Below are positions 56,901-64,000 of a stretch of 64,000 bases of DNA, piece by piece. The stretch spans positions 2,901,791-2,965,790 of the forward strand of contig OZ254962.1 in the NCBI GenBank assembly GCA_965276005.1, in the 5' to 3' direction. A program made the position numbers and the translations under genes. The notes under the pieces were generated by a model. That model saw only the letters and a list, made by a program, of their open reading frames with translations. It was not told the origin of the DNA and did no database searches. The DNA is from G965232465 sp965276005. Lineage in GTDB: Bacteria > Pseudomonadota > Alphaproteobacteria > JAQWUY01. Position 1 is the first letter of the stretch. Each line of letters starts with the position of its first letter.

Positions 56901-59845
56901 TTTCTTTGGATGATGATGATAGGTTTGGTAGTGGTGTATCGTTAAGCAGTGATGGAACCAAGTTAGCTGTCGGGGCTATGTATGATGACGATGGGAGTAG
57001 TAGTCAAAATGCCAATCGAGGGGCAGTCTATCTGTACACCATTGGCACATCTAGTGCAGCTGGTGCCAGATGGGGCAGTACAGTAACGCAAATGGTAAAA
57101 CTTTCTGATAGCCATGCTAGTGTTTCTTTGAGTAATTGGGATTATTTTGGTAGTAGTGTATCGTTAAGCAGTGATGGGACGAAGTTGGCCGTCGGGGCTA
57201 CGGGTGACGACGATGGGGGTACCGACCGAGGGGCGGTATATCTGTACATGGTCGGCGGATCCACATGGGGCAGTACAGTAATGCGAGCGGTAAAACTTTC
57301 GCATGGGGTATCTCTATCGTCCGGCACTATTTCTTTGGATAATGGTGATAAATTTGGTAGTGGTGTATCGTTAAGCGGTGATGGGACGAAGTTGGCTGTC
57401 GGGGCTCCTGACGATGACGATGGGGGTAGTGGTTGTGGGGCGGTGTATCTATACATTGTCGGCGGTACCACGGTTACCCAAGCAAATATGAAATTCGTCG
57501 TACAAAATGTTACCCTTTCCCTGACCAAAAATGAAACATTTGGATCGGCGGTTGCTCTCAGCGATGACGGAACAAAACTGGCAGTAGGTGCCCAATTTAA
57601 CGATACCGGCGGCACCGATCGGGGGGCGGTGCACTTGTTCGAGTTAAGCGGTGGCGATTCGTTTGGCGACAATGTATATTACACTGCAAAAATTGCCGAT
57701 GGCAACGGTGTATCATTATCCGATAAGGATAAATTCGGGGCTGCTGTTGCCTTGAGCAACGATGGCAGTACGCTGGTTGTGGGGGCTCCCAATGACGATA
57801 CAAATGGCAATAATTTCGGGGCGGTGTATTTACTAAGTGTCGGGGGTATTTTTTGGGGGGATACGGTTGCACAGCTGGGCAAACTTGTTTCGAACACTGC
57901 TGGCAATTTTGGCGATGCGGTTGCCGTTAGTGGCGATGGCACCAAGTTAGCGGTTGGCATACCGAAGCAGAAGGATAGCGGCGGCAACCGCCGGGGGGCA
58001 GTACAGTTATATACCATCGAAAATTCTGGTAACACATACAGTTTTAAGCCACAAGCCACATATATGCATGGTAGCGTTTTAGAGTCGACCACTCTGTTTC
58101 TTAAAAGGAACGAACAATTTGGCTATTCTGTTGCGTTAAGTGACGATGGGGCGACATTAGCGGTGGGTGCCATTGGCTATGACGGTTATAGGGGCAGAGC
58201 GTACCTGTTTGCCTTAAAAGAAAAGGCGGGCATTTGGGGGGCAACACCTAAAAAAGTAGGCGAAATTGGCAATGGTGATGCGGGTATTTCCCTGTCGAGG
58301 GCAGATTATTTTGGCGGTGCGGTTGCCCTGAGTAGGGATGGTAGCAAATTAGCGGTGGGGGCACATGGCGACAACACAGGTGGGCGTTCATATGGTGCGG
58401 TATATGTGTTTAGCGTGAGGAATAATACAATTAGCAAAAATTATAAGATTGCCCACGGTTCGGACATCTCCCTTGCTCCGTCTGGACAATTTGGTTGGGC
58501 ACTTGCACTGACCGGTGATGGCAAGAATTTAGTGGTCGGTGCCCCTAGAACTGATGGTACATTGGTCGATGAAGGCGCCATATACTTACTAAATCTGTCC
58601 AAAGATACGGTATCGCCAATTATAGAAAAGCTGAAAACAGGCACCAACATAAACATTGTCGCCAGCAACGATATTACCGTCGATGATGATCTCATCACCA
58701 CTGCGGGTGTGGGGAAATTGATTTTAATCGCCGGGCGGTCGATTAAAATTAACAGCGATGTAAAAATCCACGGCGGACTTGTGCTAACCGCCAATGACGC
58801 CAGCGATAGCAGTTTTGTTGTCAGTGACAGAGACACCGCTAGAGCCGAAATCACAGTTGCTTCGGGTAAAACCATATCCGGTGGCGATGGCGATTTGCTT
58901 ATCAAGATGCGAACTGGTAACAGCGATGCCCCGATGAGTACAAAACAAACGGGCAACATCACGGTGTGGAAAGCAGACGGTGCCCGTGTCAGCATTGTGC
59001 ACTTAGGTGTAGTAGACGCCCATAACGATGCGGAAATTGTTATCCGCAACGGCGGGCAAATAACAGCTACTGGCGACCATGACAAAGGCGATGTGGTGAT
59101 TGAATTAGCGGCAGAGAGATTTACCAATAATTCGGGTGGAAATGCCTTAAAAATAGCCGGTAGCACAGGCGACAAAGGACGGTTCTTAATATGGACAATA
59201 TCTTCTGCGGCTACGCACTTAAATGGTATAGCTTATGATTTTGGCAAGAGTAATGTAACATACAACGCTGCGAGGGGCGATTTTCAAGCCAATCCGGTGG
59301 CAGCTGCTGATAGCGACAACGCAAAATATAAATCAGGCGTTTTATACAGAATCCCTAGTGGCAGAAATTCCAGATTCAGCTATGAAGTTAGCAACAGCAA
59401 GACAACATCCACAGTAACACTAGGTGGCAGCGGTAGCGGCACCAGCAGCGGTACATTCCTACTAGGTGCCAGTGCTATCCTATCAGGCGGCAGCGTCATA
59501 CCCCCCACAAGTGTTGCCAATACCGAAAATATCTTCACCACCGGCATATACGCCCACCTAAATGGCATCGACATGCAGGCACTATATCAACCACAAAAAC
59601 CACAAGAATCACAAAAATATTTGGCATCCATATTTAACACACCCCACAAGATAACATACAAAGCCAAATACACCACCACATACGACATGACCATGCTGGC
59701 ACATAACATCAAAGCACAAAAAGCCGTACCCTTGTACGAACTAGACGAAAAATTGTACAAAACCTTAAAACACATATTCGTGCAACAATCGGCACCAACA
59801 AACAAAATCGATAGTATCGACACAGAGAACAACGCCCCCGTATAA
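50981..59845 (+). CDS. Two-partner-secretion (TpsA/FHA-like) adhesin with about 30 FG-GAP-like repeats
   Basis: 2954 residues, uninterrupted. A signal peptide (MVCNKSIMMTVSFYAVSVLV, cleavage near residue 26) is followed by the TPS domain: TDKAIIDWNSFSVGKDSTVN, ATLNRVTGNFTSEIAGRI and NANGSVFLVNPNGILITADG with the NPNG motif. Residues about 550-2540 are FG-GAP-like blades with D-x-DDDGG loops; the first and last few are divergent and the central ones nearly identical. After a hydrophilic segment the C-terminus carries NIFTTGIYAHLNGIDMQALY and YDMTMLAHNIKAQKAVPLYE, shared with the 11.4-kb adhesin. It lacks both the G tract and the MBG repeats of that paralogue. TpsA proteins need a TpsB pore for export; none is in this window. 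It is probably co-regulated with the adjacent protease through duplicated promoters. Confidence 0.9.
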   Translation: MVCNKSIMMTVSFYAVSVLVGNLAYAGELPDGGKVVDGNAHIYQQDSTLHIDQNTDKAIIDWNSFSVGKDSTVNFNQPDRESATLNRVTGNFTSEIAGRINANGSVFLVNPNGILITADGTIDTGNFVASTLDIDNSDFLNGDYTFTKSGENGVVSNRGTVSVDDGGFVALLGGAVNNDGFVRTHVGMVGFAGGEKIVMSFGNSDFLRVEVPTDKWQQLKDADGNKVSATLDLDGTIDSRGGFIDIAVADASDILRQTISIDGVISANTVSSQDGVISISGGTLGITSNGRITADADYGNAGRIDVAVQSLNMAAPMSATAATGNGGTIKVSLQQGASLSRGAVLDVSGKQGGSISFIGGLSGDKYYKVVGSGDFVADGSDGTGGYIDISNKNGLVGLFSGSISAKGTTMGGRIRIGGAFQGGRYNPKTSSLDTKTQDLFVHRRSDASGLTSAGKTSLGTGVHIDTSSASGAGGTVVLWADHTTNNYAQITATGATGGGAVEISGKKRVDSFGLKRVEVGDGVILLDPKNVVIGKFSDGLSQAKRIMATTPLVSFKLDLDDNDNFGSSVAISEDGTKLAVGARFDDTGATDNGAVYLFKIDGKGSQWGSTLIQDYKVAYGSGLNVKQSNAQFGKSVAFNADGTKLVVGMPYVKKASQYRSGKGRIFMFSVHWGNGVYKTAELEYGGNGYFGTGVALSDDGTKLAVGETHDSGGSKGDANYMYNAGSVSLFVLYRGGNNWGTARWRTGRIFHNVGGLTLSAYDAFGYSVALSGDGSRLAVGAEGTDSNRGAVHFFTVGGSSWGKAVSHISKISNGSVTEDGTRLSFNREDFFGGSVALSDDGTKLAVGAIYDDTAGQDLGAVYLFTVGGTTWGGKVTLARTITDGVGVALSSIDKFGYSVAFNTDGSRLVVGAVDDDSHGNNAGTIYLFAVDSTTWGSKVTQALKLSHGASLLATISLDDDDWFGSSVSLSSDGTKLAVGAYGDDDRGWDRGAVYLYTIVTYGVAGATWGSTVTQMVKLSSSRASVSLSADGTKLAVGAPHDGGRRGAVYLYTVGGSGATWGNTVTQAAKLFHGASLSSGTVSLGQFSYFGSGVSLSGDGTKLAVGAYGDGVGGAKRGGAVYLYTVGGSGATWGSTVTQAVKLSHGATLSSGTVSLDDNDNFGSSVSLSTDGMKLAVGATGDDDGGSNRGAVYLYTVGGSGATWGSTVTQAVKLSDSHASVSLDDWDYFGTSVSLSADGTKLVVGASRDDDGGSNRGAVYLYTVGGSGATWGSTVTQAVKLSDSHASVSLDDDDRFGRSVSLSGDGTKLAVGASRDDDGGSNRGAVYLYTIGTSGATWGGIVTQAVKLSHGTSLSSATVSLDNNDWFGIDVSLSTDGTKLAIGAWGDDDGGSTQNANRGAVYLYTVGGSGATWGSTITQAIKLSHGVSISSHSGRSLSLDDWDIFGTSVSLSGDGTKLVVGAYGDDDGGSGRGAVYLYTVGGATWGSKVTQAVKLSDSHASVSLDDNDKFGYSVLLSADGTKLAVGATGDDDEGWDQGAVYLYTVGGSTWGSTVTQAVKLSGSHASVSLDDNDKFGYSVSLSADGTKLAVGATGDDDGGYNRGAVYLYTVGGSTWGSTVTQAVKLSDSHASVSLDFFDDFGSSVSLSADGTKLAVGATGDDDGGFGRGAVYLYTVGGATWGSAVTQAVKLSDSHASVSLENFDLFGSGVSLSADGTKLAVGATGDDDGGFGRGAVYLYTVGGATWGSTVTQAVRLSHGAILSAISLDDDDRFGSSVSLSSDGTKLAVGAMYDDDGSSSQNANRGAVYLYTIGAAGARWGSTVTQMVKLSDSHAGVSLSNWDYFGSSVSLSSDGTKLAVGATGDDDGGTDRGAVYLYMVGGSTWGSTVMRAVKLSHGAISATISLDDDDRFGSGVSLSSDGTKLAVGAMYDDDGSSSQNANRGAVYLYTVGGSGATWGSTVTQAVKLSHGAMSATISLDDDDRFGSGVSLSSDGTKLAVGAMYDDDGSSSQNANRGAVYLYTIGTSSAAGARWGSTVTQMVKLSDSHASVSLSNWDYFGSSVSLSSDGTKLAVGATGDDDGGTDRGAVYLYMVGGSTWGSTVMRAVKLSHGVSLSSGTISLDNGDKFGSGVSLSGDGTKLAVGAPDDDDGGSGCGAVYLYIVGGTTVTQANMKFVVQNVTLSLTKNETFGSAVALSDDGTKLAVGAQFNDTGGTDRGAVHLFELSGGDSFGDNVYYTAKIADGNGVSLSDKDKFGAAVALSNDGSTLVVGAPNDDTNGNNFGAVYLLSVGGIFWGDTVAQLGKLVSNTAGNFGDAVAVSGDGTKLAVGIPKQKDSGGNRRGAVQLYTIENSGNTYSFKPQATYMHGSVLESTTLFLKRNEQFGYSVALSDDGATLAVGAIGYDGYRGRAYLFALKEKAGIWGATPKKVGEIGNGDAGISLSRADYFGGAVALSRDGSKLAVGAHGDNTGGRSYGAVYVFSVRNNTISKNYKIAHGSDISLAPSGQFGWALALTGDGKNLVVGAPRTDGTLVDEGAIYLLNLSKDTVSPIIEKLKTGTNINIVASNDITVDDDLITTAGVGKLILIAGRSIKINSDVKIHGGLVLTANDASDSSFVVSDRDTARAEITVASGKTISGGDGDLLIKMRTGNSDAPMSTKQTGNITVWKADGARVSIVHLGVVDAHNDAEIVIRNGGQITATGDHDKGDVVIELAAERFTNNSGGNALKIAGSTGDKGRFLIWTISSAATHLNGIAYDFGKSNVTYNAARGDFQANPVAAADSDNAKYKSGVLYRIPSGRNSRFSYEVSNSKTTSTVTLGGSGSGTSSGTFLLGASAILSGGSVIPPTSVANTENIFTTGIYAHLNGIDMQALYQPQKPQESQKYLASIFNTPHKITYKAKYTTTYDMTMLAHNIKAQKAVPLYELDEKLYKTLKHIFVQQSAPTNKIDSIDTENNAPV
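52650..58600 (+). repeat. Array of about 30 FG-GAP-like repeats in the second TPS adhesin
   Basis: Units of about 60-75 residues with FGSSVSLSxDGTKLAVGA and a calcium-loop-like D-x-DDDGG. Central units (53.8-57.4 kb) match those of the first adhesin closely, while outer units are more diverged. This points to homogenisation of the centre. Confidence 0.85.
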
Positions 59846-59855
59846 TACCCAGTTA

Positions 59856-60069
59856 CATAGAAATGGTCCCAAAAAACTAGACCATATGGTAAGGTAGATT
59901 TTACACAAGATAGGAGTAAAATCAAAATGAGTAAGAATCGTAAGAAATATACAGCAAAATTTAAGTCAAAAGCTGTTTGTCATGCGTTACGGGAAGATAT
60001 GCCTATATCAGAATTATCGTCTATGTATGGTGTGCATAGTTCTGTTATCACTCGTTGGAAGCAACCGTG
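59856..60069 (+). mobile_element. IS3-family left end with a truncated orfA
   Basis: After TGGTCCC (59861) the frame from 59927 reads MSKNRKKYTAKFKSKAVCHA, then ISELSSMYGVHSSVITRWKQ, the HTH start of an IS3-type OrfA (TFSAEFK-x-x-VVLEA..-EIA-x-YGVHP-x-x-I-x-x-WK). It ends at about 60069, where other DNA begins. OrfB and the right end are absent. Confidence 0.75.
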
Positions 60070-60104
60070 TAGTCTGTCAAGTATTTTTTATGTAAACATC
60101 TCTC

Positions 60105-60492
60105 GAGACTATCATGAATTTTGTGTAAATAGTGTTTTATATTTTAACTCTATCGTCAAACATAATAGCGAATTGGTTTAGAGCTTGTTTCCAATTTCTG
60201 ATTGTCATGCTTCGCATAGCCAAGATGATGTTCCATCTCTCCTTCTAATATACCATTGGCTAGGCTTTGTTTTAAAGATTGAAAAAAGCCATCAGGACCA
60301 AACAGTTCCTGCCCATCAGCCTGCGACAATAACTGTTTGATCAAATCAGGATTGATTTCTGGTTTAGTATTTAAGTTCTTGGTTCTCTTAGTCATAAGTA
60401 AGTTCCCTAATTTTGTATGTGTTATATTCTGAATATTCCGAATATAACACATAGGTTTAAAAATCAATTTACACAAAGTTCGTGATAGTTTC
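60105..60492 (-). mobile_element. 388-bp internally deleted IS256-family element
   Basis: Inverted repeats ACTATCATGAATTTTGTGTA (from 60108) and its partner ending at 60489 (ACACAAAGTTCGTGATAGT) pair with only a few mismatches. Between them, on the minus strand from the ATG at 60395, lies the N-terminus of an IS256-type transposase (PDLIKQLLSQADGQELFGPD, LKQSLANGILEGEMEHHLGY, as in the family's LL-x-x-x-LEGEL-x-HLGY). The rest of the transposase is deleted. Confidence 0.78.
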
Positions 60493-60562
60493 TAAATACT
60501 CCTAAAATGTAATAAATTCACTTTCTTTGACCATCATGTATGGTCACATTTATAAAAAAGAC

Positions 60563-61104
60563 TTATCTTATGTATTTTGTAATTAATTCTATCATATTTC
60601 GCTCGTGATCGAGAATTTTTTGTTCTGTCCATTCTCCTTCGTTCAACATTTTATACTGTTTTATGCTATCAAAACTATCCTTGTAATATCCCTTTTTTGC
60701 TTCTGGCATATGATTACTTAATTTCGAATTTTTTGAGTGACTTATTAGGCAAAGATTTCCAAAAGAGTGTAGTACTACATCGTCTTTTAGTCTATTACCA
60801 TTTATCGGATTTTGTGGGTAATAATGCTCTATGGAACTGCGGAATGTGAATTCAAAATTCTTTAGTTCTGTTTTTAATGCTTCATCCGCCTCTTTCCACA
60901 ATAAGTAATCGACATAATTAAATACAAAATTATGTTTCAATTTGAAATATGACAAAATACTTTTTAAACCATCCTCTTCGATATTGCAATTGTAATTAGA
61001 AGCGTTGAATATCAGTTCATTATACTCTACCCCGTCTGATTCTTTTAAATATCTATGTGCCATAAAAAGACCAGCTATATTTTCCAATTTTTTCAAATAA
61101 GTTT
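60563..61104 (-). pseudogene. DUF1524 (GmrSD-like HNH) protein, C-terminal fragment
   Basis: About 180 residues remain, cut at the N-terminal side by the IS1595-family copy at 61105. FRSSIEHYYPQNPINGNRLK carries the (I)EH-x-x-P-x motif of the DUF1524 HNH nuclease. VLHSFGNLCLISHSKNSKLS and the LGNL(x)L-x-x-x-x-N-x-x-x-x-x motif continue the domain. DUF1524 is usually fused to DUF262 in GmrSD-type (type IV) restriction enzymes that cut modified DNA, and the DUF262 half is missing here. This is another disabled defence gene. Confidence 0.75.
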
Positions 61105-61831
61105 GGGGCTGGCATAGATACCTAACATAAAATGTGTTAAAATGTTGGTTATGAAATTTAGAAAAAGTAAAATAAGCATGTATAAACAAGAACAGTTGAT
61201 TGAGCATTTTGTAGCAGGCACGACCGCCCGCTGTGCGTCTGAATTGGTTGGTGTAAATCGTAACACTGCCCGATTATATTATCATCGTTTAAGAGAAATT
61301 ATATGCTATGAAATGGAACAGCAGGGTAATGATTATTTTGGCGGTAAAATAGAAGTCGATGAAAGTTACTTTGGTGGTAGCTGTAAAGGCAAAAGGGGGC
61401 GGGGTGCGAAAGCCAAAAACGCCTGTTTTTGGCTTGCTTAAAAGGGGTGGTAAGGTTTATACGCAAATGATACCCGATGCAAGTGGGGATACTTTAATCT
61501 CAATTATTGAAAGTAAAGTTGTTCCTGATAGTATTGTATATAGTGATGGTTGGAAGGGATATAATGCTTTGGATGTTACAGACTTTCACCACATGAGGAT
61601 TAACCGCAGTACAGAGTTTGCGGATGGTGATAATCACATAAATGGTATAGAAAATTTTTGGAACCAAGCCAAACGGTATATGCGGAAATTTAATGGTATC
61701 CCCAAAGAGTATTTTGTGTTATACTTGCAGGAGTGTGAGTGGCGATTTAATCACAGTGGTTTTAAATCTCAAAAAAGACAATTAAAACAGTGGGTAAAGA
61801 CATATTTATGTTAGTTATCTATGCCAGCCCC
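61105..61831 (+). mobile_element. IS1595-family insertion sequence, 727 bp
   Basis: Inverted repeats GGGGCTGGCATAGATACCTA (61105) and TTATCTATGCCAGCCCC (ending 61831). It has one transposase gene and has disrupted the DUF1524 gene. Confidence 0.88.
61142..61814 (+). pseudogene. IS1595-family transposase with a one-base frameshift
   Basis: The N-terminal frame from 61142 covers MKFRKSKISMYKQEQLIEHF, ARCASELVGVNRNTARLYYH and VDESYFGGSCKGKRG. The other frame has TPVFGLLKRGGKVYTQM, SIVYSDGWKGYNALDV, NHINGIENFWNQAKRYMRKF. The change occurs in GCCAAAAACGCC near 61412, where other copies have one A fewer. Correcting that base restores a full transposase, so this is the most nearly intact copy; it might also be a homopolymer sequencing error. 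Confidence 0.83.
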
Positions 61832-61836
61832 TTTTC

Positions 61837-62739
61837 TTATATCAATGGGATATTACATAAAGTTTTCTGCAATTTGCTATACAGCATTTGATGTTTTTGT
61901 GGTTGCTGATTTTTTAGGATGTGAATGTTTTGTAATTTCCATTGAATGGCGGGGAAATTCTTAAAGTTATATATGCTCCAGTCTGGCTGTCCATTTTTTA
62001 CATTTAGTAAAAACTGCTTGTCGTAGTCGGTTAATTTATGGTGTATCGTTTCAATCAGTGCGTGTCGAGTTATTTCAAAGTCGCTATAATCAAATGGCGT
62101 TTGCGTCATGCCGATAAAATGGTTGTGCATTGTTTGCCGCTGATCTTGTAGTTGTGGGTGTATGATTTCGGATATGGGGCGATCTGAACATAGCAAGCAA
62201 AACATAAAACCATACCAAACTTCATCTGTAATTCCTTCATGTTCTAGGAGTAATTTTACATCAAATATATCCCGTGGATGTTGTCGGTCTAGGGCAGCAC
62301 ATATTTTGCCTCCGTACAATTGCCCAAAAGGAATAATAGGCATTTCTACAAACGCATTAAAATAGTTTTGTGCGTTGTTACATAAGGGCATTATCTGATA
62401 TGGTCGCAAAGCACCACGGGATACTGTGTTGACCTCTATTTTGATTTGTACACCTTGATGGGTGATAAACAATTTTCCTTTTTGTGCTTGGTTTCTGATG
62501 GTTACCATTGGTAACTTTTGCATATTTTGCTGTATGGTATCAAAGTGGGCAGAAATATTGTCTAATGTGGATATTCTATCCAATATGGGTATATATGTTA
62601 AATCAATGTCCACAGACAATCGGGGCATGTCCCTTACGAACAAGTTGATAGCGGTTCCACCATGCAGAGCAAAATCTTTTTGTTGTGCGACTTTTAACAG
62701 CACTTCCAATAACAATCTCACTTGTTTTTCATACATCAT
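61837..62739 (-). CDS. abiEii: AbiEii-family nucleotidyltransferase toxin (type IV toxin-antitoxin)
   Basis: 300 residues from the tandem ATGs at 62739/62736, overlapping the end of abiEi. VAQQKDFALHGGTAINLFVR followed by RLSVDIDLTYIPI gives the GG-x(n)-DxD nucleotidyltransferase motif with the family's R-x-S-x-D-(I/L)-D signature. PFGQLYGGKICAALDRQHPR followed by DIFDVKLLL is the second conserved block. AbiEii toxins transfer nucleotides, with GTP binding shown for the prototype, and cause reversible growth arrest during phage infection. Both genes look intact. Confidence 0.92.
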   Translation of the reverse strand: MMYEKQVRLLLEVLLKVAQQKDFALHGGTAINLFVRDMPRLSVDIDLTYIPILDRISTLDNISAHFDTIQQNMQKLPMVTIRNQAQKGKLFITHQGVQIKIEVNTVSRGALRPYQIMPLCNNAQNYFNAFVEMPIIPFGQLYGGKICAALDRQHPRDIFDVKLLLEHEGITDEVWYGFMFCLLCSDRPISEIIHPQLQDQRQTMHNHFIGMTQTPFDYSDFEITRHALIETIHHKLTDYDKQFLLNVKNGQPDWSIYNFKNFPAIQWKLQNIHILKNQQPQKHQMLYSKLQKTLCNIPLI

Positions 62740-63514
62740 TTTGTACAAGTTCCTTTGGAATGGTAATTTTATATGTGGGCATGTATACGCCATTTTTTGC
62801 AATCTGCCGTTTACCCGTGCCCAAGTTTATGGTATTTGTATCGATGTGCTTAAACCAAGCATGTCCCGCCATTTCGGCAAAACATAAAAATAGCCGATTG
62901 ACCTTAACAGACTTAGAGTTTTCTAACAATTCTTGTGCAACAGCAGGACGCACAGCACCTATATTTTCCATAAGATCATAACACTCGATTATATCTTGTT
63001 TAAATGGTGTTAGGTATAAGCACTCCATCACGGCTCGTGCAGGAGATGAAATGTGTAGTTTTATTCTGTCATTCCATTCAAAATCAATTTTACCTGTTTC
63101 AGAGAGCAGAAAATCTGCATTATGGTAGATATATGGATCTTTCCATGTATACTTGGTAAACCATTTTGGTAATTTCTGTTTACCGTGTCCAAAAAGATGT
63201 ATATTTTCACGACCTAACGATACATACTGTGCTTTACCTAACATAGCTAACGCTGTCCGTCCACCGATGTGAATATGTAATGCAGATTGGTGTTGCAGGG
63301 TATACACTGCCCCATATATGTCAATCCTATCACCAACCCGAATCATCGCCCCCGTGCCGATAGATTGTAACCAGCCGTTGTGACGGTATTGTTGCTGTAA
63401 TTGCGGACTGTACCCTTGCTGTTGCAACCAACAAGACAGCACCGCCACCCCACTAGGGATAGATTGCAAAAGTTGGTTTATTTTTGTAGCATTATGTGTT
63501 AGCATAACCCACAT
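62729..63514 (-). CDS. abiEi: AbiEi-family antitoxin
   Basis: About 260 residues from the Met at 63514 (or 63505). Further upstream the frame is open but not protein-like. KINQLLQSIPSGVAVLSCWL opens a winged helix; LQSIGTGAMIRVGDRIDIYG, LHIHIGGRTALAMLGKAQYV and LHISSPARAVMECLYLTP followed by YDLMENIGAVRPA are the standard AbiEi blocks. The protein binds inverted repeats in its own promoter and represses the operon, and it counteracts AbiEii without forming a complex. Its stop overlaps the abiEii start. Confidence 0.9.
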   Translation of the reverse strand: MWVMLTHNATKINQLLQSIPSGVAVLSCWLQQQGYSPQLQQQYRHNGWLQSIGTGAMIRVGDRIDIYGAVYTLQHQSALHIHIGGRTALAMLGKAQYVSLGRENIHLFGHGKQKLPKWFTKYTWKDPYIYHNADFLLSETGKIDFEWNDRIKLHISSPARAVMECLYLTPFKQDIIECYDLMENIGAVRPAVAQELLENSKSVKVNRLFLCFAEMAGHAWFKHIDTNTINLGTGKRQIAKNGVYMPTYKITIPKELVQNDV

Positions 63515-63743
63515 TATAATATGAAATTTTTTATTATGCAAGAGCAATAGTTTATAATATTTCCTAAAAATATATATTAAGTATACATTTATACTATTTT
63601 TCAAACTAATTCTATGAGTAAGGTATACTGATTTCAGTGAGTATACCATCCCATATCCCCTAATTTCGATATTCACTTATTATGAGTCAACCCAATAAGA
63701 ATAGTATTTAAATTTCCTTGATTTTTGCATTTTAAGGATTTGC

Positions 63744-64000
63744 TTAATTTTTTTCACTCTTTCTTATGTGCTTAATAGCCTGTTTGGTCATATGAATAAT
63801 GTGTGGCTTGGGGTTTAGTGTTATAACTTTTTCAAAATCGTTTAATGCCTGTTTTATTTTCTCTAATTCGTACTTTATAGCACCACGGTTACAATATGCT
63901 TCTGCATAATTGGGGTTTAATTTTATAGCTTTGTCATAGTCTGTAATAGCTTCTTCTGGTCTATCCAAATCACGCTTTGCACTTCCACGATTATTGTATG
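63744..64000 (-). CDS. Tetratricopeptide-repeat protein, C-terminal part, running off the window
   Basis: The open frame enters from the right edge. It reads YNNRGSAKRDLDRPEEAITD, then YDKAIKLNPNYAEAYCNRGA, then KQALNDFEKVITLNPK. These are two and a half typical TPR units (W/Y-x-x-(R)G-x-A-x-x-L-x-x-x-x-x-A-x-x-D-x-x-x-A-(I)-x-L-(N)P). The end is a short basic tail. TPR proteins scaffold protein-protein contacts; the partner cannot be told from this piece. Confidence 0.82.
   Translation of the reverse strand, partial: YNNRGSAKRDLDRPEEAITDYDKAIKLNPNYAEAYCNRGAIKYELEKIKQALNDFEKVITLNPKPHIIHMTKQAIKHIRKSEKN

Overview
The window looks like a moderately AT-rich, host-associated proteobacterial genome segment (chromosome island or plasmid) that is rich in mobile DNA and decayed genes. 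My best guess is an alphaproteobacterium. The main clue is the XRE regulator at 4783, whose helix-turn-helix carries the FQQLQKYE..-NRIS-SRL wording typical of that class. The IS elements and phase-variable surface proteins would also fit a mucosal betaproteobacterium, so taxonomy is uncertain. There are no rRNA or tRNA genes, no CRISPR array, no relaxase and no type IV secretion genes.

Layout. (a) 1-3.4 kb: an inverse autotransporter (intimin/invasin type) on the minus strand behind a promoter whose spacer is an A13 tract, then a truncated ABC transporter ATPase. (b) 3.4-11 kb: a replication-initiator-like protein, an XRE regulator, and a stretch of debris: a broken secreted protein, an IS1595-family copy inside hsdS, an Abi/HEPN gene, an HlyD tail, a large serine recombinase, an HU protein and an IS5 scrap. 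(c) 11.4-22.1 kb: a two-partner-secretion (TPS) adhesin with a G16 tract that puts its signal peptide out of frame. It has 18 FG-GAP-like repeats and near-identical 300-bp MBG/YDG-type repeats, part of which is scrambled. (d) 22.3-39.5 kb: a plasmid/ICE-like module with ParA (frameshifted), an iteron-like region, a GHKL ATPase, a long ParB-like protein, a DarB/strawberry-notch methylase-helicase, many small genes, a glutaredoxin, MazE with a nonsense-mutated MazF, a SLOG (DUF2493) plus macrodomain pair, SSB and DUF488. (e) 40-46.6 kb: a ribbon-helix-helix gene behind a palindrome array, a DUF5131-TcmP pair, a HEPN/Abi protein with a zinc-ribbon tail, and a DUF4258 gene followed by an antitoxin-like HTH fused to a KAP NTPase. 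(f) 46.6-60 kb: IS remnants, a subtilisin-like lipoprotein and a second giant TPS adhesin. The last two are each preceded by the same IS5-tail repeat, which carries an outward sigma70-type promoter. (g) 60-64 kb: IS3, IS256 and IS1595 remnants, a DUF1524 (GmrSD-like) fragment, an AbiE toxin-antitoxin pair and a TPR gene running off the end.

The most striking unexplained signal is a family of eleven co-oriented leader elements between 23.9 and 39.1 kb. Each has an AGATAA box, a short stem-loop, and an AAAGAAAGT-like box at an almost constant 40-41 nt from the first box. Stem sequences differ between copies but pairing is kept. The elements sit 19-43 nt upstream of the start codons of the module's genes and often overlap or abut the stop codon of the gene before. 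They look like a dedicated regulon signal. Other strong leads are the two contingency tracts (G16, A13), the (AT)10 in tcmP, the HTH-KAP fusion beside a DUF4258 toxin, and a subtilisin-like protease in which Glu replaces the catalytic Asp.
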